From positions 62,001-126,000 of the forward strand of contig NZ_QRDZ01000021.1 of the NCBI RefSeq assembly GCF_003386235.1: DNA of 64,000 bases, given 5' to 3'. This document shows positions 34,562 through 43,919 of this stretch, one piece after another. The position numbers were made by a program, and so were the translations under genes. Numbering within the stretch: the first letter of the stretch is position 1; every line of letters starts with the position of its first letter. The DNA is from Cohnella phaseoli. GTDB lineage: Bacteria; Bacillota; Bacilli; Paenibacillales; Paenibacillaceae. The notes under the pieces are model-generated. The model was not told where the DNA came from, ran no database searches, and saw only the letters and a program-made list of their open reading frames with translations.

Positions 34562-36036
34562 TTCTCGTCACCGTGGTGGTCGGGATCGATCGGATGGAGC
34601 GCGCCCGGACGCTTCCTCAAGCGACTCCAGGGCACGCGTAAGTAGGAATCCGCCAAATCCTTGACATTAAGCGGGGACATCGGCGCCAGGTAAGGCACTC
34701 CGAACGAATGAAGCCTCGACAGGTAGGCGATGAACAAAATCAGACACAGAATCAAGCCGTACATGCCGATCAACGACGAGACGAGAAAAATACCGAAACG
34801 GATGACGCTGACGATCGTACTGAGCGATTGGTTGACGAGCGTGACCGAGGTGACTGCGGTGATCGCGCCAACGACGACAACGGAGGGGGACACAAGGCCG
34901 GCTCGAATCGAAGCGTCTCCGATAATAAGCCCGCCGACGACTGTTAACGTCTGCCCGATCGAGCTCGGAAGCCGCACGCCCGCTTCCCGGAAAATTTCCA
35001 TCAGCGTGAGCAGAATGAACATTTCGATCTGCGCGGACATCGGCAATCCGAGCCTGGCGCCGGCGATCGTAGCCATCATCCGAAACGGAATCTGGTCCTG
35101 ATGGAAAGCGACGAGAGCCACCCATAAACCGGGCAACGAGATGGAGAGGAACAGGCTGATATGCCGGACGATGCGCGCGAACGAAATGTAGGTATAGTTG
35201 AAATGCACGTCCTCCGGAGACTTCATCAGCAGCGATAAGCCCGCCGGACCGATCAGCACCATCGGAATGCCGTCTACGATCAGAATGAACCGCCCGGCCA
35301 AAAGACTGCTGACGACATAATCCGGCCTTCCCGTTAACGCGAACGTAGGGAAGACCGAATATTTGGAGTCCGCCATCTTTTCCTCCAGTTGGTTAATGCT
35401 GTACAGCCCGTCGATATCGATCTGAGTGATCCTCTTGTGCACTTCCCGCAAAATTTCCGGCGACAAAATATCCTTGAAATAGATTAACCCGACTTTCGTT
35501 TTCGTCCTTCTGCCGAGCGTATATGTTTCGTAATTCAAGCTGGAGCTGCGTATCCGCTTGCGAATAAGCGCCACGTTCACGACGAGATCTTCCGTAAATC
35601 CGTCCTTGGGCCCTTTGATCGAAATTTCCGTGTTGGATTCTTCCGGAGTCCGCTGCGGGCGATTACAGATATTCATTTTGTACATGCGTCCGCAATCCGT
35701 GAACAGGAGCAGCACGTCCCCTTGGAACAAATACTCGGCGACAACGTCTCCCGGTTCATCGGGTTTCACTTCGATAAGAGGCAGTCCTCCCGAGTAACCC
35801 TTCGTTTTCATTGCGAAGGACCCATCCCCTAAATAGAACTGCTTTAGCTGGGGAAGGAGAACTTGGCCGAATTGAGAGGTATCGCACAGGCCTTCCGCAT
35901 AAACCATCACAACCTCGGAGGCAGGCTGATCGGTCAGCTTGCAAGGCATAATCTGCACGTCCGCAGAATTCACGAATAAATCGCGCAGCTTCTTTTCGTC
36001 CCATTCAGACTCTTTTTTTGAAGATTGCCGTCTCAT
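34558..36036 (-). CDS. GerAA-type spore germination receptor subunit
   Basis: 492 residues. The hydrophilic N-terminal half (~1-280, with IKGPKDGFTEDLVVNVALIRKRI, the GerA signature) is followed by about five membrane spans and a Pro-rich cytoplasmic end. AAGGAGG lies before the ATG at 36036; the longer frame from 36144 runs into the gerAB-type gene and has no site. It overlaps both neighbours by four bases. It binds germinant together with the GerAB-type subunit; the germinant is unknown. Confidence 0.92.
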   Translation of the reverse strand: MRRQSSKKESEWDEKKLRDLFVNSADVQIMPCKLTDQPASEVVMVYAEGLCDTSQFGQVLLPQLKQFYLGDGSFAMKTKGYSGGLPLIEVKPDEPGDVVAEYLFQGDVLLLFTDCGRMYKMNICNRPQRTPEESNTEISIKGPKDGFTEDLVVNVALIRKRIRSSSLNYETYTLGRRTKTKVGLIYFKDILSPEILREVHKRITQIDIDGLYSINQLEEKMADSKYSVFPTFALTGRPDYVVSSLLAGRFILIVDGIPMVLIGPAGLSLLMKSPEDVHFNYTYISFARIVRHISLFLSISLPGLWVALVAFHQDQIPFRMMATIAGARLGLPMSAQIEMFILLTLMEIFREAGVRLPSSIGQTLTVVGGLIIGDASIRAGLVSPSVVVVGAITAVTSVTLVNQSLSTIVSVIRFGIFLVSSLIGMYGLILCLILFIAYLSRLHSFGVPYLAPMSPLNVKDLADSYLRVPWSRLRKRPGALHPIDPDHHGDEK

Positions 36037-37127
36037 GCTGCTCCTCCTTTGGCCGGTTTGGCAAACCACGATATGGACATCCAACAGAACGAGGCGGACA
36101 GGGCTACGATCAGAGAAATCGGAAAGTAGTACCGATACATCCACAAGTAGAAGGCGTACTCGTTAATCGGAAAAATGGACAGCGCGACATAGCTGAGCGC
36201 AATCAGCATAATGAATCGGTTCCGCAGCTCGTTCCGACGAATTCTTAGCAGATCGAGCACAAGGAAGATGGACAAGCTGATCCTTACGCATGCGCCGGCC
36301 AGCCATTGATAGATAGAGAAAAAGTCGACATGCTCCACATAAGAGCCCAGCTTGACGAGCCTCCACTGCTCGTATGGCGATACCGTCTGCTTTGCCGCTT
36401 CGCTCGGCCCGAACTCCGTAATGCCTCCGATTAACGGACCCATCATGATATACACCATTAACGCTCCGTACACCATCAAGGCCCACGGCTTCACTTTTTT
36501 CTGCAGATGCTGCTTCATGGCGATCAGCGTTAAAATCTCGACAAAACCGCCGCCCGCATAGATCATGCCTTGCAGAACCGGGTTAACTCCGAATTCCAAA
36601 TAGGGCTTCAGCAGGTTGAAATCTTTCTGCGGATAATTCGATATGCCCGCGAACGAGCCGAGAATAATCACGAGCGGCAGCAGAATGCCGGACATGATCG
36701 CGATTACGCGCAGCCCCCAGCTTGCATAGAGCGCGCAAAATCCGGTCAGAATCAAAGCGAGGATCACCTTCGGCGTGCCGGGAAGATAGTTGGTGATCGT
36801 CCAGGTCGCCGAATGGATGACTGTCATCGCACCGATCATATAAAGCTGGATGCAGAGCGGCAGCGTCAACGCCCATGCGAGAATCGGATTCGTTTTCTCC
36901 GCAAGCCACGGGTGCAGCGCCATACTCCCGGACCTTCTCATAAATAGAGCCAGCAGCAAGCACCACGGGATGAACAGCACGCCGGCGGCGATAACCGCAA
37001 TCCAAGAGTCGCGCCCGGATGCATCCAGAAGCATCGGATTTACGATGACGTGGTTGGTTAAACCGTTCGTCAGCATGAGAATCGTGCAAGCTTGGAAAAA
37101 GTTGATCGATCCGTTCGAACTCTTCAA
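36033..37127 (-). CDS. GerAB-type spore germination permease
   Basis: 364 residues with about ten membrane spans; a member of the amino-acid/polyamine/organocation-like GerAB family (FFQACTILMLTNGLTNHVIV start; GFCALYASWGLRVIAIMSGILL). It starts with TTG at 37127, 7 bases after AGGTGG, and overlaps the next gene by four bases. First gene of the operon. The subunit contains the germinant pocket in characterised receptors. Confidence 0.9.
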   Translation of the reverse strand: MKSSNGSINFFQACTILMLTNGLTNHVIVNPMLLDASGRDSWIAVIAAGVLFIPWCLLLALFMRRSGSMALHPWLAEKTNPILAWALTLPLCIQLYMIGAMTVIHSATWTITNYLPGTPKVILALILTGFCALYASWGLRVIAIMSGILLPLVIILGSFAGISNYPQKDFNLLKPYLEFGVNPVLQGMIYAGGGFVEILTLIAMKQHLQKKVKPWALMVYGALMVYIMMGPLIGGITEFGPSEAAKQTVSPYEQWRLVKLGSYVEHVDFFSIYQWLAGACVRISLSIFLVLDLLRIRRNELRNRFIMLIALSYVALSIFPINEYAFYLWMYRYYFPISLIVALSASFCWMSISWFAKPAKGGAA

Positions 37128-37168
37128 GTCGAGACCACCTAAACAGTTGGTAATGTTTGCAACAAAGC

Positions 37169-37200
37169 TATTATGCGCGATACCGCTCTTTTCTATGTCA
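37169..37200 (-). promoter_or_regulatory. Candidate sigma-G promoter of the ger operon
   Basis: Minus strand: CATAATA (37169-37175) fits the forespore -10 consensus CATNHTA; 18 bases upstream lies ACATA within TGACATA (37194-37200), close to the -35 gHATR. The position, 42 bases before the TTG start, suits a forespore-expressed operon. Confidence 0.5.
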
Positions 37201-37380
37201 GAGCCTTCCGGCCGTTTCCAGTATCAGCCTCTGCCGGCCTGGAATATGAAAATTTTCTAATCGACAAATTAACAATTAATCTTCGCTGAAAGAATGACAA
37301 GCTTTTCATCCGCATATATGTACAATCAAACCGATAACTAACGGCTGCCATCACCAAATTGACGGAAGAGGTGTATCCGG

Positions 37381-38481
37381 ATGGTTAGGGAAACTATTCG
37401 TAAATGGGTCGCATACATCATAGGAGCGGCATTAACGACGATTGTAGGAATCAGCTGTCTAACGGCAACAGCGCCGGTTGGTCCCGCCTCGCCGGCGGCA
37501 TCTAGCTTATCCGAAGCGGACTGGAAAGCCGATTTCGCATTGCCCGCCGCGACGGCTGTCGAGTCTCAGGTCGCTACCGAGGAGCTTTCGTTCGAATACG
37601 AAGCGCCAAACCCTCCGGATCGGTTCCAGTCCGCGGTCGTCTCCGCGACCGTAGCCGACATCGCCAAAAATCCCTACAAGGAAGTACATATCGCGGCCTC
37701 CGCAAAGCCGCAAACGCAGGTTTACGAAGTGACGGCTTATTTTCTTAACGTCAGAACGAATGCTTATCCGAAATCGAAAATCAAATCGGTAGTGGCGAAA
37801 GGAACGCGGTTGGAAATCGTCGGCAAGACGACGGAAGGCTGGCTTAGAATTAAGGGCGGGGGTTACGTGCATGGAGATTATGCGAACCTCGTAGAGGATG
37901 CGTCCGTTTCTGAAGACAAACCGAAGGCGGTGGAGGCGGGGACGGAGACGATCCCGACGGAGCCGGCAGCGCTAGCAGCGCCAGCGACGGAACCTGTTCA
38001 GACAGAGGAAGAGGCGGAGGAGCAGAACAAAGTCCCTGTGGTGCCGACCTCCAAAGTAGAGACGGAATCCGGACTGTCGGAAGAGGATATCGCGCGGATT
38101 TTTAAAGGCACGGATCTGGCGGAGCAAGGGCTGGAGGAAGCAATATTAGAGGTGGAGAAGATGTACGGGATCAACGCTTTGTTCACGATTGCCGTCATGA
38201 AACTGGAGAGCGGCAACGGCAGCAGCCGATTGGCCAAAAATAAAAACAATCTGTTCGGATTAAACGCGACGGGTCCCGATCCCCATCGCAAGGCGTTCGC
38301 CTTCGAAACGAAGGGGGACAGCGTCAAAAAATTCGGACAGCTGTTAGCCGACAAGTACGTCGACAAAGGCTATACGACGATCGAGAAAATCGCGACTAAG
38401 TACTGCCCGGCAAACTCCAAATGGCCGAGCCTGGTCAAAACGATTATGAAGAAGGACTACAAGAAGCTCAACATCATTTGA
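37381..38481 (+). CDS. Exported glucosaminidase with SH3 domain
   Basis: 366 residues. An uncleaved or cleaved N-terminal hydrophobic segment (~9-35) directs export; an SH3b domain (~113-172, VTAYFLNVRTNAYPKSKI) is followed by a Glu/Ala/Pro-rich linker (~175-230). The C-terminal glucosaminidase domain (PF01832-type) has the probable catalytic E276 in KLESGNGSSRLA and NNLFGL. It likely cuts N-acetylglucosaminyl bonds in peptidoglycan. The SH3 domain lies before the catalytic domain. The last 8 bases overlap the convergent desR-type gene. Confidence 0.88.
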   Translation: MVRETIRKWVAYIIGAALTTIVGISCLTATAPVGPASPAASSLSEADWKADFALPAATAVESQVATEELSFEYEAPNPPDRFQSAVVSATVADIAKNPYKEVHIAASAKPQTQVYEVTAYFLNVRTNAYPKSKIKSVVAKGTRLEIVGKTTEGWLRIKGGGYVHGDYANLVEDASVSEDKPKAVEAGTETIPTEPAALAAPATEPVQTEEEAEEQNKVPVVPTSKVETESGLSEEDIARIFKGTDLAEQGLEEAILEVEKMYGINALFTIAVMKLESGNGSSRLAKNKNNLFGLNATGPDPHRKAFAFETKGDSVKKFGQLLADKYVDKGYTTIEKIATKYCPANSKWPSLVKTIMKKDYKKLNII

Positions 38482-39079
38482 ACCAGCCTTTCTCGGTGAA
38501 TTTTTTGATCGCCTCGACCCGGTTGCTGACGGCTAGCTTGTCGAGGATGACGGAAATATAGTTTCGTATCGTGCCCGTCGTCAGGAACAGCTCAGTCGCG
38601 ATTTCCTTCGTGTTTTTACCGTCGGCGATCAGTCCGAGCACTTCCTTCTCGCGGTCGGTAAGCGGGTTGCCCTGATGTTCCCGGTAAGCTTCGTCGACTA
38701 GCTCCGGCGCATAGACGCGACGGCCGGCTAGCACGCTGCGGATCGTGCTGGCAAGCTCCTCGCTGGGGCTGTCCTTAAGCAGGTAACCTACGACTCCGGC
38801 TTTAATGGCGCGTTCGAAATAGCCGGTACGGGCGAACGTCGTCAGAATAATGACTTTGCAGTCCGATTCCTTTAGCTGCTCGGCGGCTTCCAGACCGCTG
38901 AGACCGGGCATCTCGATGTCCATAATGCAGACGTCCGGCCGGAGCTGGCGCACGAGCTCTACCGCTGCCGCGCCGCTCGACGCCTTGCCGACGACTTCCA
39001 TGTCGTCCTCCAAGTCGAGCAGGGAGCCGAGGGCTCCAAGCAGCATGCGTTGGTCTTCGGCGATAACGATTCGAATCAT
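38474..39079 (-). CDS. desR: DesR-like NarL-family response regulator
   Basis: 201 residues. Receiver domain with phospho-acceptor D54 (CIMDIEMPG), then a LuxR-type helix-turn-helix (LTDREKEVLGLIADGKNTKEIA). It starts inside the last codons of the kinase gene (ATGA-type overlap). With the kinase and the desaturase this reproduces the des-desK-desR order of B. subtilis, where DesR-P activates des on membrane cooling. Confidence 0.9.
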   Translation of the reverse strand: MIRIVIAEDQRMLLGALGSLLDLEDDMEVVGKASSGAAAVELVRQLRPDVCIMDIEMPGLSGLEAAEQLKESDCKVIILTTFARTGYFERAIKAGVVGYLLKDSPSEELASTIRSVLAGRRVYAPELVDEAYREHQGNPLTDREKEVLGLIADGKNTKEIATELFLTTGTIRNYISVILDKLAVSNRVEAIKKFTEKGWFK

Positions 39080-40221
39080 GGCAATTCCTCCTTGATGGTT
39101 CGCTGCACAATTTGCGGGATCGTCGCAACGATGGCCGTGCCTTCGCCGATCACGATCTCCAATGTTCCGTTGACGAATTCCAGTCTTTCTTTCATGCCTT
39201 GAAGGCCGTGGCCTTGTCTGAAATTGAGTCGTTCCGGCCGACTGGCGCCGTTATCGCGAACCTCCATAACGACTACGGTGTCGCTCTGTCGGAAGCCGAC
39301 CGCGCACTCTGTCGCTCCGCTGTGTTTGACAACATTGTTGACCGCTTCCTTCAGGCACATGCTCAGCACATTTTCCGTCAGCAAGGAAACGCCTTGCAGC
39401 GCAGGATCGCCTTGCAGCTTAAATTCGATTTGCGCTGCGAGCAAAATTTGCTTGATTCGCTCCAACTCGTCCTCCAAACGTGTGCCTCTCATCTCCGAGA
39501 CGAGCATGCGGACTTCTTGAAGCGCGGTTCTGGCCGTATGCTGGACGTCTTTGATCTCAGCCCGCGCGCGTTCGGGGTTGGCGGAGACCAATTTGTGCGC
39601 GAGATCGCTCTTGAGACCGATCAGCGACAGCTTCTGCCCAAGCGTATCGTGCAGATCGCGAGCGATGCGCTGACGTTCCTCCAGCTTGACCAGCTCGGCG
39701 ATACGCTGGTTGGCGTCTTTGAGCTGCTCCTGCAGAGCGTCCTGCTTGTTGCGATTGTAGCTGCCGAGAGGGAGCAGAATGACGCCGAGCAGACTAATCA
39801 GGATAAACGGCGTCTGCGTAATGAAGAACTTGTCCTGCATAATGAAACCGACGTTAACGGCGATCAGGCTCGTGGCGATATGAATCGTATACAGTGTAAT
39901 AAATCCGGCTTTGTTCTGAACGTTGCCGATGAAGAACGCCAGGAAGAAGGCGAAATAAGCATAGCTGAACAGCACCGTCATCGCGATCGAGATGGCGATC
40001 TGCACGCCTATCCCAACGTAAACCGGCCAACCTTTGGCACTCAAGGTCAGCCGATAGCAGAAGAAGAACAGTACGATCATCAGAATGCCCGCGGCGATCT
40101 CCAGATTCGACGATGAACGGAAAATAAAATAGAAGGGCAGTATGCAGAACATCAGCCATACGTATGGGCTGATTCCGGTCGTTTTCGGGAAAATCTGAAA
40201 TCTTCTAAGTTTTCTGTACAT
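39076..40221 (-). CDS. desK: DesK-like membrane thermosensor histidine kinase
   Basis: 381 residues. Four to five membrane spans occupy residues ~18-153, then a coiled linker (NKQDALQEQLKDANQRIAEL) and HisKA_3 domain with phospho-acceptor H191 (RIARDLHDTLGQKLS), identical in context to DesK. HATPase motifs follow (KEAVNNVVKHS; MEVRDNGAS). It lies 92 bases downstream of the desaturase gene. It senses membrane thickness or fluidity in the characterised system. Confidence 0.9.
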   Translation of the reverse strand: MYRKLRRFQIFPKTTGISPYVWLMFCILPFYFIFRSSSNLEIAAGILMIVLFFFCYRLTLSAKGWPVYVGIGVQIAISIAMTVLFSYAYFAFFLAFFIGNVQNKAGFITLYTIHIATSLIAVNVGFIMQDKFFITQTPFILISLLGVILLPLGSYNRNKQDALQEQLKDANQRIAELVKLEERQRIARDLHDTLGQKLSLIGLKSDLAHKLVSANPERARAEIKDVQHTARTALQEVRMLVSEMRGTRLEDELERIKQILLAAQIEFKLQGDPALQGVSLLTENVLSMCLKEAVNNVVKHSGATECAVGFRQSDTVVVMEVRDNGASRPERLNFRQGHGLQGMKERLEFVNGTLEIVIGEGTAIVATIPQIVQRTIKEELP

Positions 40222-40313
40222 CTGTGGTTACGCTCCTATTGGCAATAACGCTCCATTAATCGGCAAGGGCCTTCTCACGGTTATTTTACCATAAGAAGGC
40301 CGTAGGTTGGCGG

Positions 40314-41378
40314 TTATGCGACTTCGTTGTCCGGCGCGGCTTTCGGCGTCCGTCCTGCGGCCGAGGCGCTGGTCCGGGAAGCTTGTAGCAGATGTTTAAT
40401 CTGCCCGAACGTAACGAAATCTTTCTTTTGTTCGTCCCACAGCTTGAATTTCACTGCGGCAAAGCTTGACTTCAGCGTGACCGTCGTCGCGTGCTGCAAC
40501 GGAGGGACGGACTCGTGCGCTTTTTCCAGCAAATAGTTAGGCACTCTCGGGCTTAGATGGTGAACATGATGAAACCCGATATTGCCGGTCAGCCATTGCA
40601 ACGCCTTCGGAAGCTTGTAGTACGAGCTGCCCTCGACGGCGGCCTTGACGTAGCTCCATTCCGCATCGTGCTCGTAATACGTCTCCTCGAATTGATGCTG
40701 CACATAGAACAGCCAAATACCCGCTGCGCCGGACAGCCAGAAGATCGGAAGCTGTACCAGAAGGAATGCTTGCCAGCCGAGCGCCCAGATGAGAACGCCG
40801 TACACTGCTACAATGCCAAGGTTGGTGATCCATGTATTCACTCGTTCGGCGCGTCGCGCCCCTTTGCGATTAAAACGATATTCGATCAGGAAGACGGCGA
40901 ACGGGCCGATTCCGAACATGACGATCGGGTTGCGGTACAGGCGGTAGTAAAATCTCGTCCATCTCGACGCTTCGAGATATTCGTCAGTGGTCATCAGCCA
41001 CATGTCTCCTATGCCGCGCTTGTCGAGATTGCTGCTCGTGGAATGGTGGATGGAATGGCTATGCTTCCATTGATGGTAAGGGAACAGCGTCATAATTCCC
41101 GTGAGCGTTCCGAGAATCTCGTTCGCCTTGCGGCTTCTGAAGAACGATTGATGACAGCAGTCGTGAAAAAGGATGAAGATGCGGATCAAGAAACCGGACG
41201 CCAACAAAATAAAAGGCAAAGAAAGCCAATAGGATACGGACAGGCTCAGATAGGCCGCCGCCCAGAGTAGAATAAACGGCGGAATCGTATTGATCAGCTG
41301 CAGTAGACTGGCTTTCGTGATCGGCTTTTCATAAGGAGAGACGCTTTTCTTTAATTGTGCTGTGTTTGAAGTGGCCAT
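40314..41378 (-). CDS. des: Membrane fatty acid desaturase (Des-like)
   Basis: 354 residues. Three histidine boxes bind the di-iron centre: HDCCHQSFF, HSIHHS and HHVHHLSPRVPNYLL. Four membrane spans in two pairs. This is the acyl-lipid desaturase type of B. subtilis Des, which introduces a cis double bond into membrane phospholipid chains on cold shock. AAGGAGG precedes ATG 41378; the earlier in-frame start at 41396 lies upstream of this site. First gene of the des operon, with a DesR-type site upstream. Confidence 0.9.
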   Translation of the reverse strand: MATSNTAQLKKSVSPYEKPITKASLLQLINTIPPFILLWAAAYLSLSVSYWLSLPFILLASGFLIRIFILFHDCCHQSFFRSRKANEILGTLTGIMTLFPYHQWKHSHSIHHSTSSNLDKRGIGDMWLMTTDEYLEASRWTRFYYRLYRNPIVMFGIGPFAVFLIEYRFNRKGARRAERVNTWITNLGIVAVYGVLIWALGWQAFLLVQLPIFWLSGAAGIWLFYVQHQFEETYYEHDAEWSYVKAAVEGSSYYKLPKALQWLTGNIGFHHVHHLSPRVPNYLLEKAHESVPPLQHATTVTLKSSFAAVKFKLWDEQKKDFVTFGQIKHLLQASRTSASAAGRTPKAAPDNEVA

Positions 41379-41408
41379 ATGATCCTCCTTACGCAAGTTT
41401 ATAATCTT

Positions 41409-41476
41409 ATTGTAGAAGGAGAACGGGCCGGACGTTAGTCATAAGTGTCAGTATTCGAACATGACAAATGTCATGT
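41409..41476 (-). promoter_or_regulatory. des promoter and DesR-type operator
   Basis: Minus strand -10 TACAAT (41409-41414) with a poor -35. Upstream lies ACATGACAAATGTCATGT (41459-41476), an inverted repeat with 8-bp arms, and a degenerate second site GTCATAAGTGTCA (41438-41450). The palindrome centre is about 65 bases before the predicted start, the region bound by DesR in B. subtilis. Confidence 0.6.
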
Positions 41477-41564
41477 CAGAAGGCGAATTTTTACATTCAG
41501 AAAGAGGAATCCGTCGAACGATGTCTAAATGTAATAGGATCAACTGGATCCGGAGGCAAGGCTC

Positions 41565-43832
41565 GTGTCGATTAAAGTCAAGCTTTCGCTGCTGATCTCC
41601 TTGATCGCAACGATTATTTTAGCGCTAAATATATCGATTTACTATTACTCGTCCAAGAATGAGATGGAGAACAGTTTGAGGCAGGAGATGCTGACGATCG
41701 CCAAACAGATCGGAACGAATCTGGACGCTGCGGAGAAATCGATGAGGCTGATGGAGTCCATCATCGGGGAAAAGCTGCGGACGGTCGCCATATCCGCTCA
41801 GAGTGCGTTAAATCCGCGGATTGAGAACGTCGGCAACGAGCAGTTGGCGGAGCTCAGCCGCAAGCTCGGAGTAGATCATATTTCGCTGTGGAAACGAGGG
41901 GACGGCGACATCAAAGTGTTCCGTTCGTCCGATCCGATGGAGCTGAATATGGGCTCAAAAACGATGGACTACTGGTACAGGGCGTTTAACCAGCTGCTCG
42001 ACGACCGCCAAGTGACGATCGAGCAGGGGCAGAAGCTGGATCACTATTGGTCGGGGCCGTATCAGTACGCATCCTCCGATCCCGATCGGGTGCATAAATG
42101 GGGCTATTACTACGACGGAACGACCGACTACATTATTAACCCCTACGTCAATGCGCAGGTATTTCTCGATTACGAGAACAAAATCGGAACAAACGCGCTT
42201 ATCCGCAGCGTCATGTCCGGCAACGAGGGCATCTTGGCGATTACGGGCTTCGATCCTAAGTTTTTCGGCAAACCCGAAATTGTCAAGCTGAAGAAAGGCA
42301 GGCCGGTACGCAATCTTGACGTTCGGGACGTGCCATTCGGCATATACGCCTATGCGGACAAGGAACAGGACGTCGAATTCGTCCTGCGGGCGGCGGGGAC
42401 CGGAGAAGTATCCACGGCCAGATTCAAAATAGACGGCAAAGAAGTCATCAAAAGCTTCATTCCGCTGCAGAACGAGAAGCACTACGTCGTCAGCGTCATT
42501 TTCGATTACGGATCGATCAAGGAAGCTTTGAACCGCCAGCTGTTTCTGCTTATGTTTATTTCCGCAGGCTTGCTCGTGCTGGTCTGGACGACCAGCTATT
42601 TCATCTCCGGGGCGATGATCAGACCGCTTCGGCATATCGTCGATTACGTCAATGAGATCGCGGTCGGGCGCTTCGGGAGAAAGATTGAAACGCGCGCCCG
42701 CGACGAGCTCGGCACGCTGTCGCTGCGGGTGAATGCGATGGCGGACAACCTGCAGACGTACATGGGCAAGCTGCAAGATTCGGCGGAGGAGCTCAGAAGT
42801 ACGAAGGAGTACTTGGAGTCGTTCGTCAACCATACCTCGGACGCCATTCTCGTCACGGATCTGCAGGGAGCGGTTAAGCAGGCGAACCAGGCGTTCGGCG
42901 CGATCTATGGCTGGAACCCCGAGGACGTTCTCGGCCGGGAGCCGTCGATCATTCCGGACGAGCTGAAACCGGAGAATGAGGCGATCCGCGTCCGCGTAGC
43001 GACAGGGGAATCGGTTACCGGCTTCGAGACGGTTCGGCTTGCGAGGGATGGGAGCCGCATCGACGTCAGCATCACGGTATCGCCGATTCGCAACGATCGC
43101 GGAGAGGTGGTGGCGATCGCGGAGATTTCGCGGAACATAACGGCGCGGAAGCAGACGGAGGAAGTGATCCGCCGCACGGAGAAGCTGTCGGTCATCGGGC
43201 AGTTGGCCGCCGGCGTGGCGCACGAAATCCGCAATCCGCTAACGACGCTGCGCGGTTTCGTTCAATTGGGGCAGAAGCAGGGCTCGCTTTCCAACGCGTA
43301 TTTGGACATCATGCTTCCCGAGCTTGAGCGGATCAACTTGATCGTCAGCGAATTTCTCGTGCTCTCCAAGCCGCAGATCAGCCAATTCAGACCGACCGAG
43401 CTGTCGGAGCTGCTCTGCGACTTGATTTCGCTGCTGGAGCCGCAGGCGAGCCTTGTGAACGTTCACTTCCGGACTAGCTTCGCGGATAACGTGCCTCCGA
43501 TCGTCTGCGACGGCAATCAGCTCAAACAGGTATTTATGAACGTGATTAAAAACAGTCTGGAAGCGATGGAGGAAAACGGCGGAGAAATTGCCATCGATCT
43601 GTCATGCGACGGGGCGAACGCAGTCATTCGGGTAGCCGATCAAGGTCGGGGCATCGCGAAGGAGCATTTGACCCGGCTCGGGGAGCCTTTCTTCACTAGC
43701 AAAGCTTCCGGCAACGGACTTGGCCTGATGGTCAGCCAGCGAATAATCGCGAATCACAAAGGCAAGATGAGCTTCAGCAGCAAGCCGGGAATCGGAACAT
43801 GCGTGGAAATTCGGTTGCCGGTTGTAGCTTAA
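41565..43832 (+). CDS. PAS-containing sporulation-type sensor kinase (KinE-like)
   Basis: 755 residues. A membrane span (~7-27), an extracellular sensor region (~28-325), a second span (~327-350) and HAMP (~352-405) are followed by a PAS domain (~420-530, NHTSDAILVTDLQGAVKQAN). The kinase core has H553 in GVAHEIRNPLTTLRGFVQL, the wording shared by KinA/KinE-type sporulation kinases, and a DQGRGIAKEHLTRLGEPFFTS ATPase region. The start is GTG at 41565 behind GGAGG. No response regulator is adjacent, typical for kinases feeding the Spo0F/Spo0A phosphorelay; that assignment is inference. Confidence 0.87.
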   Translation: MSIKVKLSLLISLIATIILALNISIYYYSSKNEMENSLRQEMLTIAKQIGTNLDAAEKSMRLMESIIGEKLRTVAISAQSALNPRIENVGNEQLAELSRKLGVDHISLWKRGDGDIKVFRSSDPMELNMGSKTMDYWYRAFNQLLDDRQVTIEQGQKLDHYWSGPYQYASSDPDRVHKWGYYYDGTTDYIINPYVNAQVFLDYENKIGTNALIRSVMSGNEGILAITGFDPKFFGKPEIVKLKKGRPVRNLDVRDVPFGIYAYADKEQDVEFVLRAAGTGEVSTARFKIDGKEVIKSFIPLQNEKHYVVSVIFDYGSIKEALNRQLFLLMFISAGLLVLVWTTSYFISGAMIRPLRHIVDYVNEIAVGRFGRKIETRARDELGTLSLRVNAMADNLQTYMGKLQDSAEELRSTKEYLESFVNHTSDAILVTDLQGAVKQANQAFGAIYGWNPEDVLGREPSIIPDELKPENEAIRVRVATGESVTGFETVRLARDGSRIDVSITVSPIRNDRGEVVAIAEISRNITARKQTEEVIRRTEKLSVIGQLAAGVAHEIRNPLTTLRGFVQLGQKQGSLSNAYLDIMLPELERINLIVSEFLVLSKPQISQFRPTELSELLCDLISLLEPQASLVNVHFRTSFADNVPPIVCDGNQLKQVFMNVIKNSLEAMEENGGEIAIDLSCDGANAVIRVADQGRGIAKEHLTRLGEPFFTSKASGNGLGLMVSQRIIANHKGKMSFSSKPGIGTCVEIRLPVVA

Positions 43833-43919
43833 GCCGGAAAAGCTGTTTGCTGTTTAAGGCTGCTTCTTGTTGAGCAAAAGTTAGAGCGTTTTTATTTTGG
43901 GCGGGGAGCGCGCAAGAAA

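Noticed and set aside
41955..43223. 422-residue minus-strand open frame inside the PAS kinase gene
   Set aside because: It is the antisense shadow of conserved kinase sequence; composition is Arg/Asp-rich with no recognisable domain.
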